Source: Streptomyces sp. HUAS ZL42 (GTDB lineage Bacteria > Actinomycetota > Actinomycetes > Streptomycetales > Streptomycetaceae). From it: 64,000 bases of DNA. Within the stretch, counting starts at the first letter, position 1. Every line of letters starts with the position of its first letter. The position numbers were made by a program, and so were the translations under genes. The notes below the pieces were generated by a model. It saw only the letters and a list, made by a program, of their open reading frames with translations, made no database searches and was not told the DNA's origin. Positions 51,498 to 60,289 of this stretch are shown piece after piece. The stretch covers positions 5,243,001 to 5,307,000 of the forward strand of contig NZ_CP160403.1 of the NCBI RefSeq assembly GCF_040782645.1, read 5' to 3'.

Positions 51498-51661
51498 CGG
51501 ACCAGGGTAGTTCCCAGCCCGAAGGAACAACCGGGCGACGTCTTGTCACCCGCCCGAAGAGCATTAGCCTTGGTACCGGCGGGTCCCGACGACCCGCTCT
51601 AGTGTTATCAAGAGCCGTTTTCAGAAGCAGTTTTCCGACGAGTACGAGGACGAGGACAGAC

Positions 51662-52045
51662 GTGCCTACCGGCAAGGTCAAGTGGTTCAACAGTGAGAAG
51701 GGCTTCGGCTTTCTCTCCCGCGACGACGGCGGTGACGTCTTCGTCCATTCCTCGGTCCTCCCCGCCGGAGTCGAGACGCTCAAGCCCGGACAGCGAGTGG
51801 AGTTCGGGGTCGTCGCCGGACAGCGCGGCGACCAGGCCCTTTCCGTGACCATCCTGGACCCGACCCCCTCGGTCGCGGCCGCGACCCGCAAGAAGCCGGA
51901 CGAGCTGGCCTCCATCGTCCAGGACCTGACGACCCTCCTCGAGAACATCACGCCGATGCTCGAGAAGGGCCGTTACCCCGACAAGGCCTCCGGTAAGAAG
52001 ATCGCGGGTCTGTTGCGCGCGGTCGCCGACCAGTTGGACGTCTGA
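51662..52045 (+). CDS. cold-shock-domain protein with C-terminal extension, 127 aa
   Basis: An N-terminal cold-shock domain ([64 protein letters not shown], residues 2-67) is followed by a 60-residue helical, charged extension ([51 protein letters not shown]). The length is about double that of the cold-shock protein at 22252. The extension is a conserved actinobacterial add-on and may mediate dimerisation or partner binding. GTG at 51662 after GAGGACAGA. Convergent with mqnD. Confidence 0.92.
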   Translation: MPTGKVKWFNSEKGFGFLSRDDGGDVFVHSSVLPAGVETLKPGQRVEFGVVAGQRGDQALSVTILDPTPSVAAATRKKPDELASIVQDLTTLLENITPMLEKGRYPDKASGKKIAGLLRAVADQLDV

Positions 52046-52055
52046 CCCGCCGGAT

Positions 52056-52913
52056 CTACGGGAAGTCGAGCGCGTTCGGGCCGAGGGGCGGTACCAGCCC
52101 CTCGGCCGCCGCACGCGTGAGCAGTCCCCGGACGGCCGCGTAGCCGTCGTCGCCGAGGCCGGCGGTGAACTCGTTGACGTACAGCCCGATGTGCTGGTCG
52201 GCGACGGCCGGGTCCATCTCCTGGGCGTGCTCCATGACGTAGGGGCGGGAGGCCTCGGGGTCGTCCCAGGCCGCCCGTACGGACGTACGGATCGACTCGG
52301 CGAGCAGCGTCAGCGTCTCCGCGCCCAGCGACCGCTTCGCGATGATCGCGCCCAGTGGGATCGGCAGCCCGGTCGTGTCCTCCCAGTGCTCGCCCATGTC
52401 GGCGAGCTTGTGCAGCCCGTAGCTCTGGTACGTGAAGCGCGCCTCGTGGATCACCAGTCCCGCGTCGACCTTCCCGTCCCGCACGGCCGGCATGATCTCG
52501 TGGAAGGGCATCACGACGATCTCGCCGACCCCGCCGGGCAGCGTGTCCGCGGCCCAGAGCCGGAACAGCAGGTACGCCGTCGACTTCTCGCTCGGCACGG
52601 CGACGGTACGGCCGGTGAGGTCGACCCCCGCCTCGCTGGTCAGCACGAGCGGCCCGCACCCCCGCCCCAGCGCGCCCCCGCAGGGCAGCAGCGCGTACTC
52701 GTCGAGGACGTACGGCAGCACGGCGTACGACACCTTCAGCACGTCGAACTCGCCGCGCTCGGCCATGCCGTTGGTGATGTCGATGTCCGCGAACGTCACA
52801 TCGAGGGCGGGCGCGCCCTGGACGCGGCCGTGCGCGAGGGCGTCGAAGACGAAGGTGTCGTTGGGGCAGGGGGAGTAGGCGATCTGCAGGGGCTGCACGG
52901 GCTCACGGGTCAT
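52056..52913 (-). CDS. mqnD: 1,4-dihydroxy-6-naphthoate synthase
   Basis: A 285-residue periplasmic-binding-fold enzyme of the futalosine menaquinone pathway: LQIAYSPCPNDTFVFDALAHGRV, DVLKVSYAVLPYVLDEYALLPCGGALGRGCGPLVL, VPSEKSTAYLLFRLW, and GLVIHEARFTYQSYGLHKLADMGEHWE (active-site histidine). It converts cyclic dehypoxanthinyl futalosine to 1,4-dihydroxy-6-naphthoate. Its start overlaps the mqnB end, so the two are translated together. This shows that menaquinone is made by the futalosine route. Confidence 0.96.
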   Translation of the reverse strand: MTREPVQPLQIAYSPCPNDTFVFDALAHGRVQGAPALDVTFADIDITNGMAERGEFDVLKVSYAVLPYVLDEYALLPCGGALGRGCGPLVLTSEAGVDLTGRTVAVPSEKSTAYLLFRLWAADTLPGGVGEIVVMPFHEIMPAVRDGKVDAGLVIHEARFTYQSYGLHKLADMGEHWEDTTGLPIPLGAIIAKRSLGAETLTLLAESIRTSVRAAWDDPEASRPYVMEHAQEMDPAVADQHIGLYVNEFTAGLGDDGYAAVRGLLTRAAAEGLVPPLGPNALDFP

Positions 52914-53604
52914 GTGGGTTCCAACTCTCCAGTACGGGCGTGAGCTTCCCGAAGGCCGCCGTGAGGGCGGTGAGCGCGTCGCCGATGCGCCAGGCCGCAC
53001 GGTCGCGCGGGCCGACGGGATTGGAGACCGCGCGTACCTCGGCGACGGGAGTGCGGTGCGCGGCGGCGGCCTCGGCGACCCCGAAGCCCTCCATCGCCTC
53101 GGCGAGGGCGGTGGGGTGACGGGCGCGGAGGGCGGCGGCGCGCCCGGCGGTGCCGGTCACCGTGGAGACGGTCAGTACCGCGCCGGTGCGTGCCCCGGTC
53201 GCGGCCGCGATGTCTCGTACGAGTGGTTCCGGTGGACGGTGGGTGACGGTCCCGAACCCCAGCTCGGTGACGGGCACGAATCCGTCGGCGGTCTCGGCGC
53301 CCAGATCGGCCGCGGTGATCTCGTCGGCGACGACGAGGGATCCGACGGGGGCGTCCGGCGCGAAGCCGCCCGCGATTCCGGCGGAGACCACCAGGCCGTA
53401 GGGGGCGCCCTCGATGGCGGCTGTGGTGAGGGCGGTGGCCGTGGAGGCGGCGGCCAGGGCGGGGCCGACGCCGACGGCCAGGACATCGACGGTCACCGCC
53501 GCGGACGGGCCGCTCTCCGGCCCCGTGAAGGCCCGCGCCACCGCGTCCCTCTCCACGGGGACCGCGGTGGCCACAAGTACGCGAAGCCCAGCGGCAGCGA
53601 TCAG
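52903..53604 (-). CDS. mqnB: futalosine hydrolase
   Basis: A nucleoside-phosphorylase-fold hydrolase that removes hypoxanthine from futalosine. Motifs: VLAVGVGPALAAASTATAL, YGLVVSAGIAGGFAPDAPVGSLVVADEI, and ALAEAMEGFGVAEAAAAHRTPVAEVRAVSNPVGPRD (catalytic region). The start is unusual: the first beta-strand (LRVLVATAVPVERDAV) has no ATG, GTG or TTG at its beginning. A CTG at 53604, overlapping the upstream stop and close after GAAGGA, gives 233 residues. The next in-frame start, GTG at 53574, would cut into that strand. Confidence 0.9.
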   Translation of the reverse strand: MIAAAGLRVLVATAVPVERDAVARAFTGPESGPSAAVTVDVLAVGVGPALAAASTATALTTAAIEGAPYGLVVSAGIAGGFAPDAPVGSLVVADEITAADLGAETADGFVPVTELGFGTVTHRPPEPLVRDIAAATGARTGAVLTVSTVTGTAGRAAALRARHPTALAEAMEGFGVAEAAAAHRTPVAEVRAVSNPVGPRDRAAWRIGDALTALTAAFGKLTPVLESWNPHDP

Positions 53605-54089
53605 TCGTCCTTCTTCAGCTTGAAGGACCACAGGCCGGTGACCGTCTGGCTGTCCTTCTTGCCGTCCCCGGCCTTGATGGAGACCAGCGTGGAGTCGCCC
53701 TGGGCGCCGTACTGGGCGTTGAAGAAGACGCTGCCCGGGATGGTGCGGTACGTCTTGTCGCTGTCCTCGGTGAGCGGCTGACCGTTCATCAGGATCGTCC
53801 AGCGCTTGTCGGCGATTTCCGGGTCGACGCCGAAGCGGACCGTTTCGTCCGGGTCGACCTTGATGGACTTGATGTCCGTGTCCTTCAGGCACTTCGTCAG
53901 GTCCGTGGCGTTGAGGGAGTCGCCCTCGCCGCCGCAGGTGGCCTCCTCGCTGACCGAGGTGCGGCCGACCGTGAGCGTGGACAGCGGAGTCGGCTTGTCG
54001 CATGCCGACAGGACGAGCAGTCCGGCGGAAACGGCGCCGGCGGCGGCGACGGCGCGGCGGCGTCGCACAACGGATTGCATCCAGGTCAT
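53601..54089 (-). CDS. DUF2771 family lipoprotein
   Basis: A 162-residue secreted protein. The signal peptide RRRRAVAAAGAVSAGLLVLSAC ends in a lipobox with the cysteine at about residue 30. The mature part has two further cysteines (EEATCGGEGDSLNATDLTKCLKD) that could form a disulfide, then an Ig-like/beta region. The family is conserved near menaquinone genes in Streptomyces but has no proven function. Its stop overlaps the mqnB start. Confidence 0.88.
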   Translation of the reverse strand: MTWMQSVVRRRRAVAAAGAVSAGLLVLSACDKPTPLSTLTVGRTSVSEEATCGGEGDSLNATDLTKCLKDTDIKSIKVDPDETVRFGVDPEIADKRWTILMNGQPLTEDSDKTYRTIPGSVFFNAQYGAQGDSTLVSIKAGDGKKDSQTVTGLWSFKLKKDD

Positions 54090-54150
54090 GGCCGAAGGCT
54101 ATCTGGCACCTCCGACGGGCTCCCCACGTGGGGTGCGGCATGCGTGTGTG

Positions 54151-55572
54151 TTACGCCACGTGGGTCGGCGCACCACCGTGCCGGACCGAGCGCAGCAGCC
54201 CCCGTACGGTGGTCAGCCAGCCCGCCGCCACGATGCCGGCGGCCACCGACAGGCCCGCCGTGCCGTTCAGCGGCATCACGATGCCGACCGCGCCGCCGAA
54301 CACCCAGGCCATCTGCAGCAGCGTCTCGGACCGGGCGAACGCCGACGTCCGCACCAGTTCGGGCACGTCCCGCTGGATCAGCGCGTCCAGGGACAGTTTG
54401 GCCAGGGCCTGCGCGAACCCGGCGATCGCCGCGAGGCACACCACGAGGAACGCGCCGAAGAAGATCGCGGCGACGATCGCCGTGCCCAGGACGAAGGCGA
54501 CGACGGTCACGATGATGATCTCGGGCGCCCGGGATCGCAGGGCCGCTCCCACCGCCGTACCGAGCGCGTTGCCCACGCCCGCCGCGACGGCCACCATGCC
54601 CAGCGACACGGCGGCGCTCTGGCCGCTCAGCGGGTGCTCGCGCAGCAGGAACGCGAGGAAGAAGATCAGGAAGCCGGACAGACAGCGCAGCGCGGCGTTG
54701 GCGCCGAGGGCGTGGGTGACGGCGATGCCGACCGTCCGCAGGCCGGGCCGCTTGACCGGCCGCCGGTGCGGTCCGTGCAGATGCTGCTCGTCCGCGGCCA
54801 GCAGTGCCGTGTCCTCGCCCTTGGCCGAGTCGACCTTGTGCGGCAGGGAGAAGGACAGGAACATTCCCACCATGAAGATCACGAAGGCGCCGTAGAGGGG
54901 CCAGCGCGGCCCGATGGCCTGCAGCCCCGCCCCGACCGGCGCGGCGACGCCGGTGGCCAGCAGCCCCCCGAGCGTGACCCGGGAATTTGCTCTCACCAGG
55001 GAGAACCGGGGTGGCAGCAGCCGTGGCACGACCGCGCTGCGCACCACGCCGTACGCCTTCGACGCGACGAGCACGCCGAGCGCCGCCGGATACAGCTGGA
55101 TACTGCCGGTGACGACCGCCCCGGACAGCACCAGCGCGAGCAGCGCCCGGGCGAACATGGCGCCCGCCATGGCCGCACGGCGGCCGTGCGGCAGCCGGTC
55201 GAGGAGGGGCCCGATCACCGGTGCGAGGACGGTGAAGGGCGCCATGGTGATGGCGAGGTAGAGCGCGACGCGTCCGCGCGCCTCGTCGGTGGGGACGGAG
55301 AAGAAGACGGTGGAGGCGAGGGCGACGGTGATCATGACGTCGCCGGCACCGTTCACACCGTGCAGTTCGATCAGCTTTCCCAGCCCGGACTCGCCCGCGC
55401 CGTGCGCATGGGTCGCCTTGCGGATGCCGCGGGCCGTCCCCGTCACCGGGAAGTGCAGGGCACGGCCGACCGCGCGGACGGCGCCGTTGACCCGGCCCGA
55501 ACCGCCGCCTCGACTGCTCCCCTTGACCCCACCGGACCCGGTGGTGCCCTGGGGCGACCTCGCGGTTGCCAC
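54151..55572 (-). CDS. MFS transporter
   Basis: A 473-residue polytopic protein with about 12 transmembrane segments. The loop after helix 2 reads GPLLDRLPHGRRAAMAG, the major-facilitator-like motif A. A basic Gly-rich N-terminal extension of about 55 residues precedes the first helix, and a His/Arg-rich loop (HKVDSAKGEDTALLAADEQHLHGPHRRPVKRP) connects the halves. Substrate unknown. A drug or metabolite exporter is the default guess. Divergent from the DUF3027 gene. Confidence 0.9.
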   Translation of the reverse strand: MATARSPQGTTGSGGVKGSSRGGGSGRVNGAVRAVGRALHFPVTGTARGIRKATHAHGAGESGLGKLIELHGVNGAGDVMITVALASTVFFSVPTDEARGRVALYLAITMAPFTVLAPVIGPLLDRLPHGRRAAMAGAMFARALLALVLSGAVVTGSIQLYPAALGVLVASKAYGVVRSAVVPRLLPPRFSLVRANSRVTLGGLLATGVAAPVGAGLQAIGPRWPLYGAFVIFMVGMFLSFSLPHKVDSAKGEDTALLAADEQHLHGPHRRPVKRPGLRTVGIAVTHALGANAALRCLSGFLIFFLAFLLREHPLSGQSAAVSLGMVAVAAGVGNALGTAVGAALRSRAPEIIIVTVVAFVLGTAIVAAIFFGAFLVVCLAAIAGFAQALAKLSLDALIQRDVPELVRTSAFARSETLLQMAWVFGGAVGIVMPLNGTAGLSVAAGIVAAGWLTTVRGLLRSVRHGGAPTHVA

Positions 55573-55858
55573 GACGTCATAGTGCCCCGAGAGGGGCGTT
55601 GATAGTGCGGTTACGGCACGTATGGCCGTGCAGTTTGTCGGTGAGAGTCACGGGTGGGCGGCGAAGAAGCCCGTCGGTGTAGGCCGAGCGCCGCCGAACA
55701 GGTAGCGTGCGTATCTCAGCCATCCCGCAGAATGGATGGCAGAGGTGCGCCCATCGCGAACGGGCGCGGACGTCGACGCGGCCCTCTGGTCCGCTCCGTC
55801 CGCTCCGTCGCCGAAGGCAGCGGCACCCGAGAGACGGCGTAGGAGAGAAGCGATACCT

Positions 55859-56785
55859 GTGAGCGCAGCGACAACGCGAAGCCGCACCCCCGACCGCCTG
55901 TGCGCCGAGGCCGTCGACCTCGCCCGCGCCGCGGCGGAGGAGGCCGCCGCACCAGGAGTGGTCGGCGAGCACGTGGGCCTGGTGTCCGAGGGCGACCGCG
56001 TTGTCACGCACTTCTTCGAGTGCAAGGAGCTCGGGTACCGGGGCTGGCGCTGGGCCGCCACGGTGGCGAGGGCCTCCCGCGCGAAGTTCGTGACGCTGGA
56101 CGAGGTGGTCCTGCTGCCCGGCCCGGACGCCGTGCTGGCGCCGGAGTGGGTGCCGTGGAGCGAGCGCCTGCGCCCCGGCGACATGGGACCGGGAGACCTG
56201 CTCCCGACCGACGCCGAGGACCTCCGCCTGGAGCCGGGCTACTCGGGCGAGGACGAACCCGTGGCGAGCTCGGCCGTCTCGTCGGAGATGGCCGAGCTGG
56301 TCGAGGCGGAGGACGCGGAGGTCACGGCGGGCCCGCCCGCGAAGCTCACGACCGTTCCGTCCCGCGGCTCGATCGCGGCGCTCGCGGAGGAACTGGGCAT
56401 GCGCCGCGCGCGCGTCCTGTCCCGCTACGGCCTGCACGTCGCCGCGGACCGCTGGGAAGAGAGCTTCGGTGCGAAGACCCCGATGGCCCAGGCGGCCCCG
56501 GCGTCCTGCGTGACCTGCGGCTTCCTGGTGCCCCTCGGTGGCTCCCTCGGTCAGGCGTTCGGACTCTGCGCCAACGAGTTCTCCCCGGCGGACGGCCGGG
56601 TCGTGTCCTTGGCGTACGGCTGCGGCGGCCACTCCGAAGCGGCGGTCATGCCGAAGCCGCCGCGGCCGGCTCCGCCGGTGATCGACGAGACCCGCGTCGA
56701 CCCGTTCCCGCTGCGGCCGGCGCCGGATTCGGGCTCGGTACCGGTCGTCTCCGACGAGGATGCGGCGGAGTTGGGGCACTCGTAA
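55859..56785 (+). CDS. DUF3027 family protein
   Basis: A 308-residue protein with the DUF3027 layout: a variable N-terminus, VGEHVGLVSEGDRVVTHFFECKELGYRGWRWAATVARASR, EVVLLPGPDAVLAPEWVPWSERLRPGDMGPGDLLPTDAEDLRL, a helical segment IAALAEELGMRRARVLSRYGLHVAADRW, and cysteines (CVTCGFLVPLGGSLGQAFGLCANE...YGCGGHSE) that may bind zinc. Conserved in actinobacteria with unknown role. GTG at 55859 with TAGGAGAG upstream. Followed by repeat copy C and the sacsin-like gene. Confidence 0.9.
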   Translation: MSAATTRSRTPDRLCAEAVDLARAAAEEAAAPGVVGEHVGLVSEGDRVVTHFFECKELGYRGWRWAATVARASRAKFVTLDEVVLLPGPDAVLAPEWVPWSERLRPGDMGPGDLLPTDAEDLRLEPGYSGEDEPVASSAVSSEMAELVEAEDAEVTAGPPAKLTTVPSRGSIAALAEELGMRRARVLSRYGLHVAADRWEESFGAKTPMAQAAPASCVTCGFLVPLGGSLGQAFGLCANEFSPADGRVVSLAYGCGGHSEAAVMPKPPRPAPPVIDETRVDPFPLRPAPDSGSVPVVSDEDAAELGHS

Positions 56786-56806
56786 GGCTGCGACGGTGTG
56801 GGGGTT

Positions 56807-56870
56807 CGCGTCCCCGGGGGGCTCCGCCCCCGGACCCCCGGCCTGTGCCACCCACCACCCGACTCGTCGA
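56807..56870 (-). repeat. dispersed GC-rich repeat, copy C (reverse orientation)
   Basis: Read on the reverse strand it begins CGAGTCGGGTGGTGGGTGGC, then CCGGGGGTCCGGGGGCGGAGCCCCC, the same blocks as copies A and B. It lies 21 bases after the DUF3027 stop and may act as its terminator. Confidence 0.8.
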
Positions 56871-56926
56871 GTTGCGGTCACTCCACCGCGCGGTACCTTC
56901 AGTCGTCGCCGATGAGGAGAGTGAAC

Positions 56927-59900
56927 GTGAGCAAGTTCGTGCGGCCCGCAACCGAGGGCGCGGACCCCTTCGGCACGGCCCGTCTGCGGCGAGGCGTACT
57001 GGACGCCTGGGCCACCAGCCCCGCCCGCTTCCGCGAGGACGCCAACGCCGAGGAGGACCTGGTTCTGGGCGGCTACCGGGACCGCCTCGTCGTCGAGCTC
57101 GCCCAGAACGCCGCCGACGCCGCCGCCCGCGCAGGGGTACCCGGCCGCCTCCGTCTCACTCTCCGCGACGGCGTCCTCGTCGCCGCCAACACCGGCGCCC
57201 CCCTCGACGCGGTCGGTGTCGAGTCCCTCTCCACCCTCCGCGCCTCCGCGAAGCGCGACGCCGAGGCGGACCGGGCGACAGGCACCGTGGGCCGCTTCGG
57301 CGTCGGCTTCGCCGCTGTCCTCGCCGTCACCGACGAACCCGCGGTCGTCGGCCGGCACGGCGGCGTCCGCTGGTCCCTCGCCGAGGCCCGCGAGCTGGCC
57401 GCCGACACGGCACTCCACAGTCCCGGCCTCGGAGACGAGATCCGGCGCCGAGACGGTCATGTCCCCCTCCTGCGGCTCCCGTTCGCCGCCGAGGGCACCG
57501 CTCCGGACCCGTACGACACGGTCGTCATCCTGCCGCTGCGGGACACGGCCGCCACCGACCTCGCCGAACGCCTCCTCGACGCCGTGGACGACGCCCTGCT
57601 CCTCGCCCTGCCGGGCCTGGAAGAGGTCGTGATCGAGACCACGGGAAGCGGCGAGCCCCGCACCCTGCGCCGCCGTACCGCAGGCGCCCACACGGTCGTG
57701 GAGGACTCCCGCGAGGGCACGACCTACTGGCGTACCGTCTCCGCGCACGGCCCCCTCACCCCTGACCTCCTCGCCGACCGGCCCGTGGAGGAGCGGCTGC
57801 GCCCCCACTGGTCCGTCACCTGGGCCGTGCCGGCCGACCCCGACGGCGCCCCGGTCCGCCCCGGCACCAGCCCCGTCGTACACGCCCCCACCCCCAGCGA
57901 CGAGCCGCTCGGCGTGCCCGCACTGCTCATCGCCTCCTTCCCCCTCGACACCACCCGCCGGCACGCCGCGCCGGGCCCCCTCACCGACTTCCTCGTGCAG
58001 CGCGCGGCGGACGCGTACGCCGAACTCCTCGCTGACTGGCGGCCGGTGACGACCGGCGTCATCGACCTCGTCCCCGGCCCGCTCGGCAAGGGCGAGCTCG
58101 ACGGCGTCCTGCGCCAGGCGATCCTCGAGCGGCTGCCCCGCACCTCCTTCCTCCCTCCCGCCGCCGAGCCGGGACAGGACCACGACGACGACCTGCCCGA
58201 GTCCCTCCGCCCCAGGGACGCGGAGATCGTGGAAGGCGCGGGCGCCGACACCGTCCACGTCCTGGCCGAAGTACTCCCCACCCTCCTGCCCGCCGGCCTC
58301 GAACGCCGCGTCGAGCTGCGCACCCTCGGCGTGGCCCGGGTCCCGCTCACCGACGCGATCGACCGGCTGGCCGGTCTGGAGAAGCAGCCCGGCTGGTGGC
58401 GACGGCTGTACGACAGCCTCGCCGGCGTCGACCCCGACCGGCTCTCCGGCCTGCCCGTGCCGCTGGCTGGGGGCACCTCCCAGGCGTTTAGCACTGGGGG
58501 AGGGCGGACCACCATCGGGCCCCGCCAGGTCCTGCTCCCCACCCCGGACGCCGCCCGCATCGACCCCGAGGTCCTCGCCCGGCTCGGCCTCAAGGTCGCC
58601 CACCCGGACGCCGCCCACCCGCTCCTGGAGAAGCTCGGCGCGCTGCCCGCGACGCCGCGGGCCGTCCTCACCACGCCCCAGGTGCGCGCCGCCGTCGCCG
58701 CCTCCCTCGACGACGAGGGCGCCACCGCCTGGGAGGAGGACACACTCGACGCGGAGGAGCTGGCGGACGCCGTCCTCGCCCTCGTCCGGGACGCGGGCCT
58801 GGAACCCGGTGACGAGCCCTGGCTCGGCGCCCTCGCCCTCCCCGACGAGGACGGGGAGTTGGCCCCGGCGGGCGAACTCGTCCTGCCCGGCAGCCCGTTC
58901 GCCCAGGTCATCCGGGCGGGCGAACTCGCGGAAGTCGACGCCGACCTGGCCGGGAAGTGGGGCGAACAACCCCTCGCCGCCTGCGGCGTCCTCGCCGACT
59001 TCGCCCTCGTCCGCGCCACCGACGTCGTCCTCGACCCGGACGAACTCGAGCCCCGCGAAGGCGACTTCCCCGAGCCCGACGACGCCGGGCTGCTCGACGC
59101 CGTGGACGTGTGGTGCGAGGACATCCTCGACCGCTTCCCCGACAGCCCCGTGCCCCCCGTCGCGACGGAACTCGTCGCCGTACGCGACCTGGACCTTGTC
59201 GACGACGACAAGTGGGCGAGAGCTCTTTCGCTGCTGTCGAAACCCCCCTTGCGTGACGCGCTCGTTCAGCCGTTGCGCATCCTGCTGCCGGACGGCACCC
59301 ACGAGGTCGTACGGCCGTACACGGCGTGGTGGCTGCGCGGGCACCACGTCCTCGACGGCCGCCGTCCGGCCGGTCTCCTCGCCGCCGGCGGGGATCCGCT
59401 GCTGCGCGGCCTGTACGACGAGGCCGACGCGACCGGCTTCGACGACGAGCAGGTGCTGCGGGCGCTGGGCGTACGCACCTCACTGGCCGCGCTGCTCGAC
59501 GAGCCGGGCGGCGCCGCCGAACTGCTCGACCGGCTCGCCGACCCGGACCGCTCCGTTACCGGCGCCCAACTGCACGGCCTGTACGGCGCGCTGGCCGAGC
59601 TGGACCCGGAGCAGGTGACCCTGCCGGACGAACTGCGGGCCGTCGTCGACGGCCGGGTCGAGGTCGTGGACGCGGCCGACGCCGTGGTCGTCGACTCGCC
59701 CGACCTGCTGCCGTTCACCGAGGGTGTCCCGCTGCTGCCCGTGCGCCCCACGCGCGCCGCGGAGCTGGCCGAGCTGTTCCAGGTGCGGCGGCTGAGCGAG
59801 TCCGTCACCGGCCGGGTGGACTCCGACGGCACCGAGCACGACGTACCGGAGCCGGTACGCGTGCTGCTCGGGCCGCGGACGCCGGACACGTACGTCGAAC

Positions 59901-60106
59901 ACGAGGAACTCCTCGTCGACGGCGTGGAGATCGACTGGCGTCTCACCGACGACGGTGTTCTGCACGCCTCGACGCTGGAGGGCGTCGCCGCCGGGCTCGC
60001 CTGGGCGGCCGGCCAGTGGCCGCGCCGCTTCGAGGTGGCGGCGTTGCTGGAAGACCCTTCGCGGACACAGGAGTTGGCGCGGGACCGCTGGTTCGACCAG
60101 TACTGA
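56927..60106 (+). CDS. large sacsin-like GHKL ATPase-domain protein, 1059 aa
   Basis: Residues about 40-160 form a GHKL (Hsp90/histidine kinase/MutL) ATP-binding domain of the sacsin type: LVVELAQNAADAAARAG (N-box Glu/Asn/Asp), VAANTGAPLDAVGVESLSTLRASAK (G1 region with N-T-G in place of D-N-G), and TGTVGRFGVGFAAVLAV (G2). The remaining 900 residues are acidic, Leu/Pro/Asp-rich and resemble no known domain. A chaperone-like or DNA-linked ATPase is plausible. GTG at 56927 behind GAGGAG; an ATG at 56912 has no proper site. A short palindromic repeat is inserted in frame at 58467-58503. Confidence 0.85.
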   Translation: MSKFVRPATEGADPFGTARLRRGVLDAWATSPARFREDANAEEDLVLGGYRDRLVVELAQNAADAAARAGVPGRLRLTLRDGVLVAANTGAPLDAVGVESLSTLRASAKRDAEADRATGTVGRFGVGFAAVLAVTDEPAVVGRHGGVRWSLAEARELAADTALHSPGLGDEIRRRDGHVPLLRLPFAAEGTAPDPYDTVVILPLRDTAATDLAERLLDAVDDALLLALPGLEEVVIETTGSGEPRTLRRRTAGAHTVVEDSREGTTYWRTVSAHGPLTPDLLADRPVEERLRPHWSVTWAVPADPDGAPVRPGTSPVVHAPTPSDEPLGVPALLIASFPLDTTRRHAAPGPLTDFLVQRAADAYAELLADWRPVTTGVIDLVPGPLGKGELDGVLRQAILERLPRTSFLPPAAEPGQDHDDDLPESLRPRDAEIVEGAGADTVHVLAEVLPTLLPAGLERRVELRTLGVARVPLTDAIDRLAGLEKQPGWWRRLYDSLAGVDPDRLSGLPVPLAGGTSQAFSTGGGRTTIGPRQVLLPTPDAARIDPEVLARLGLKVAHPDAAHPLLEKLGALPATPRAVLTTPQVRAAVAASLDDEGATAWEEDTLDAEELADAVLALVRDAGLEPGDEPWLGALALPDEDGELAPAGELVLPGSPFAQVIRAGELAEVDADLAGKWGEQPLAACGVLADFALVRATDVVLDPDELEPREGDFPEPDDAGLLDAVDVWCEDILDRFPDSPVPPVATELVAVRDLDLVDDDKWARALSLLSKPPLRDALVQPLRILLPDGTHEVVRPYTAWWLRGHHVLDGRRPAGLLAAGGDPLLRGLYDEADATGFDDEQVLRALGVRTSLAALLDEPGGAAELLDRLADPDRSVTGAQLHGLYGALAELDPEQVTLPDELRAVVDGRVEVVDAADAVVVDSPDLLPFTEGVPLLPVRPTRAAELAELFQVRRLSESVTGRVDSDGTEHDVPEPVRVLLGPRTPDTYVEHEELLVDGVEIDWRLTDDGVLHASTLEGVAAGLAWAAGQWPRRFEVAALLEDPSRTQELARDRWFDQY
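58467..58503 (+). repeat. short palindromic repeat inserted within the sacsin-like gene
   Basis: CTGGGGGCACCTCCCAG (58467-58483) followed by GCGTTTAGCA and CTGGGGGAGG makes an interrupted palindrome with the look of the small GGGGGCACC...CTGGGGGAG elements scattered in Streptomyces genomes. In frame it adds LAGGTSQAFSTGGGRT-like residues that interrupt conserved coding sequence. Confidence 0.6.
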
Positions 60107-60289
60107 ACATCCGTCAGAGGATCTTGGGATTTTCCCCACGGAATTTTCACGGTTCGTACAACCCTTCGCTCCCCTCGCGAATCTGATCGATTGAGTCAAC
60201 AGACTCCACGATCACTTGGGCCCCGGACGTGACCACCGCGAGCCGTGCACCACGACGACCGCCGGGGCCCCTCTCCACTTGGGGAACGC
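60107..60289 (+). promoter_or_regulatory. promoter region of the secreted protein gene
   Basis: About 180 bases, AT-richer around 60120-60200 (TTGGGATTTTCCCC, TCGATTGAGTCAACAG). TTGGGATTTTCC is near-symmetric. The leader before the ATG carries CTTGGGGAACGC, a weak ribosome site. No confident -35/-10 pair. Confidence 0.3.

Noticed and set aside
55577..59347. 1256-residue open frame on the strand opposite the DUF3027 and sacsin-like genes
   Set aside because: It spans two unrelated genes and an intergenic repeat, and its composition (Gly/Val/Glu/Asp) is that of an antisense shadow frame.
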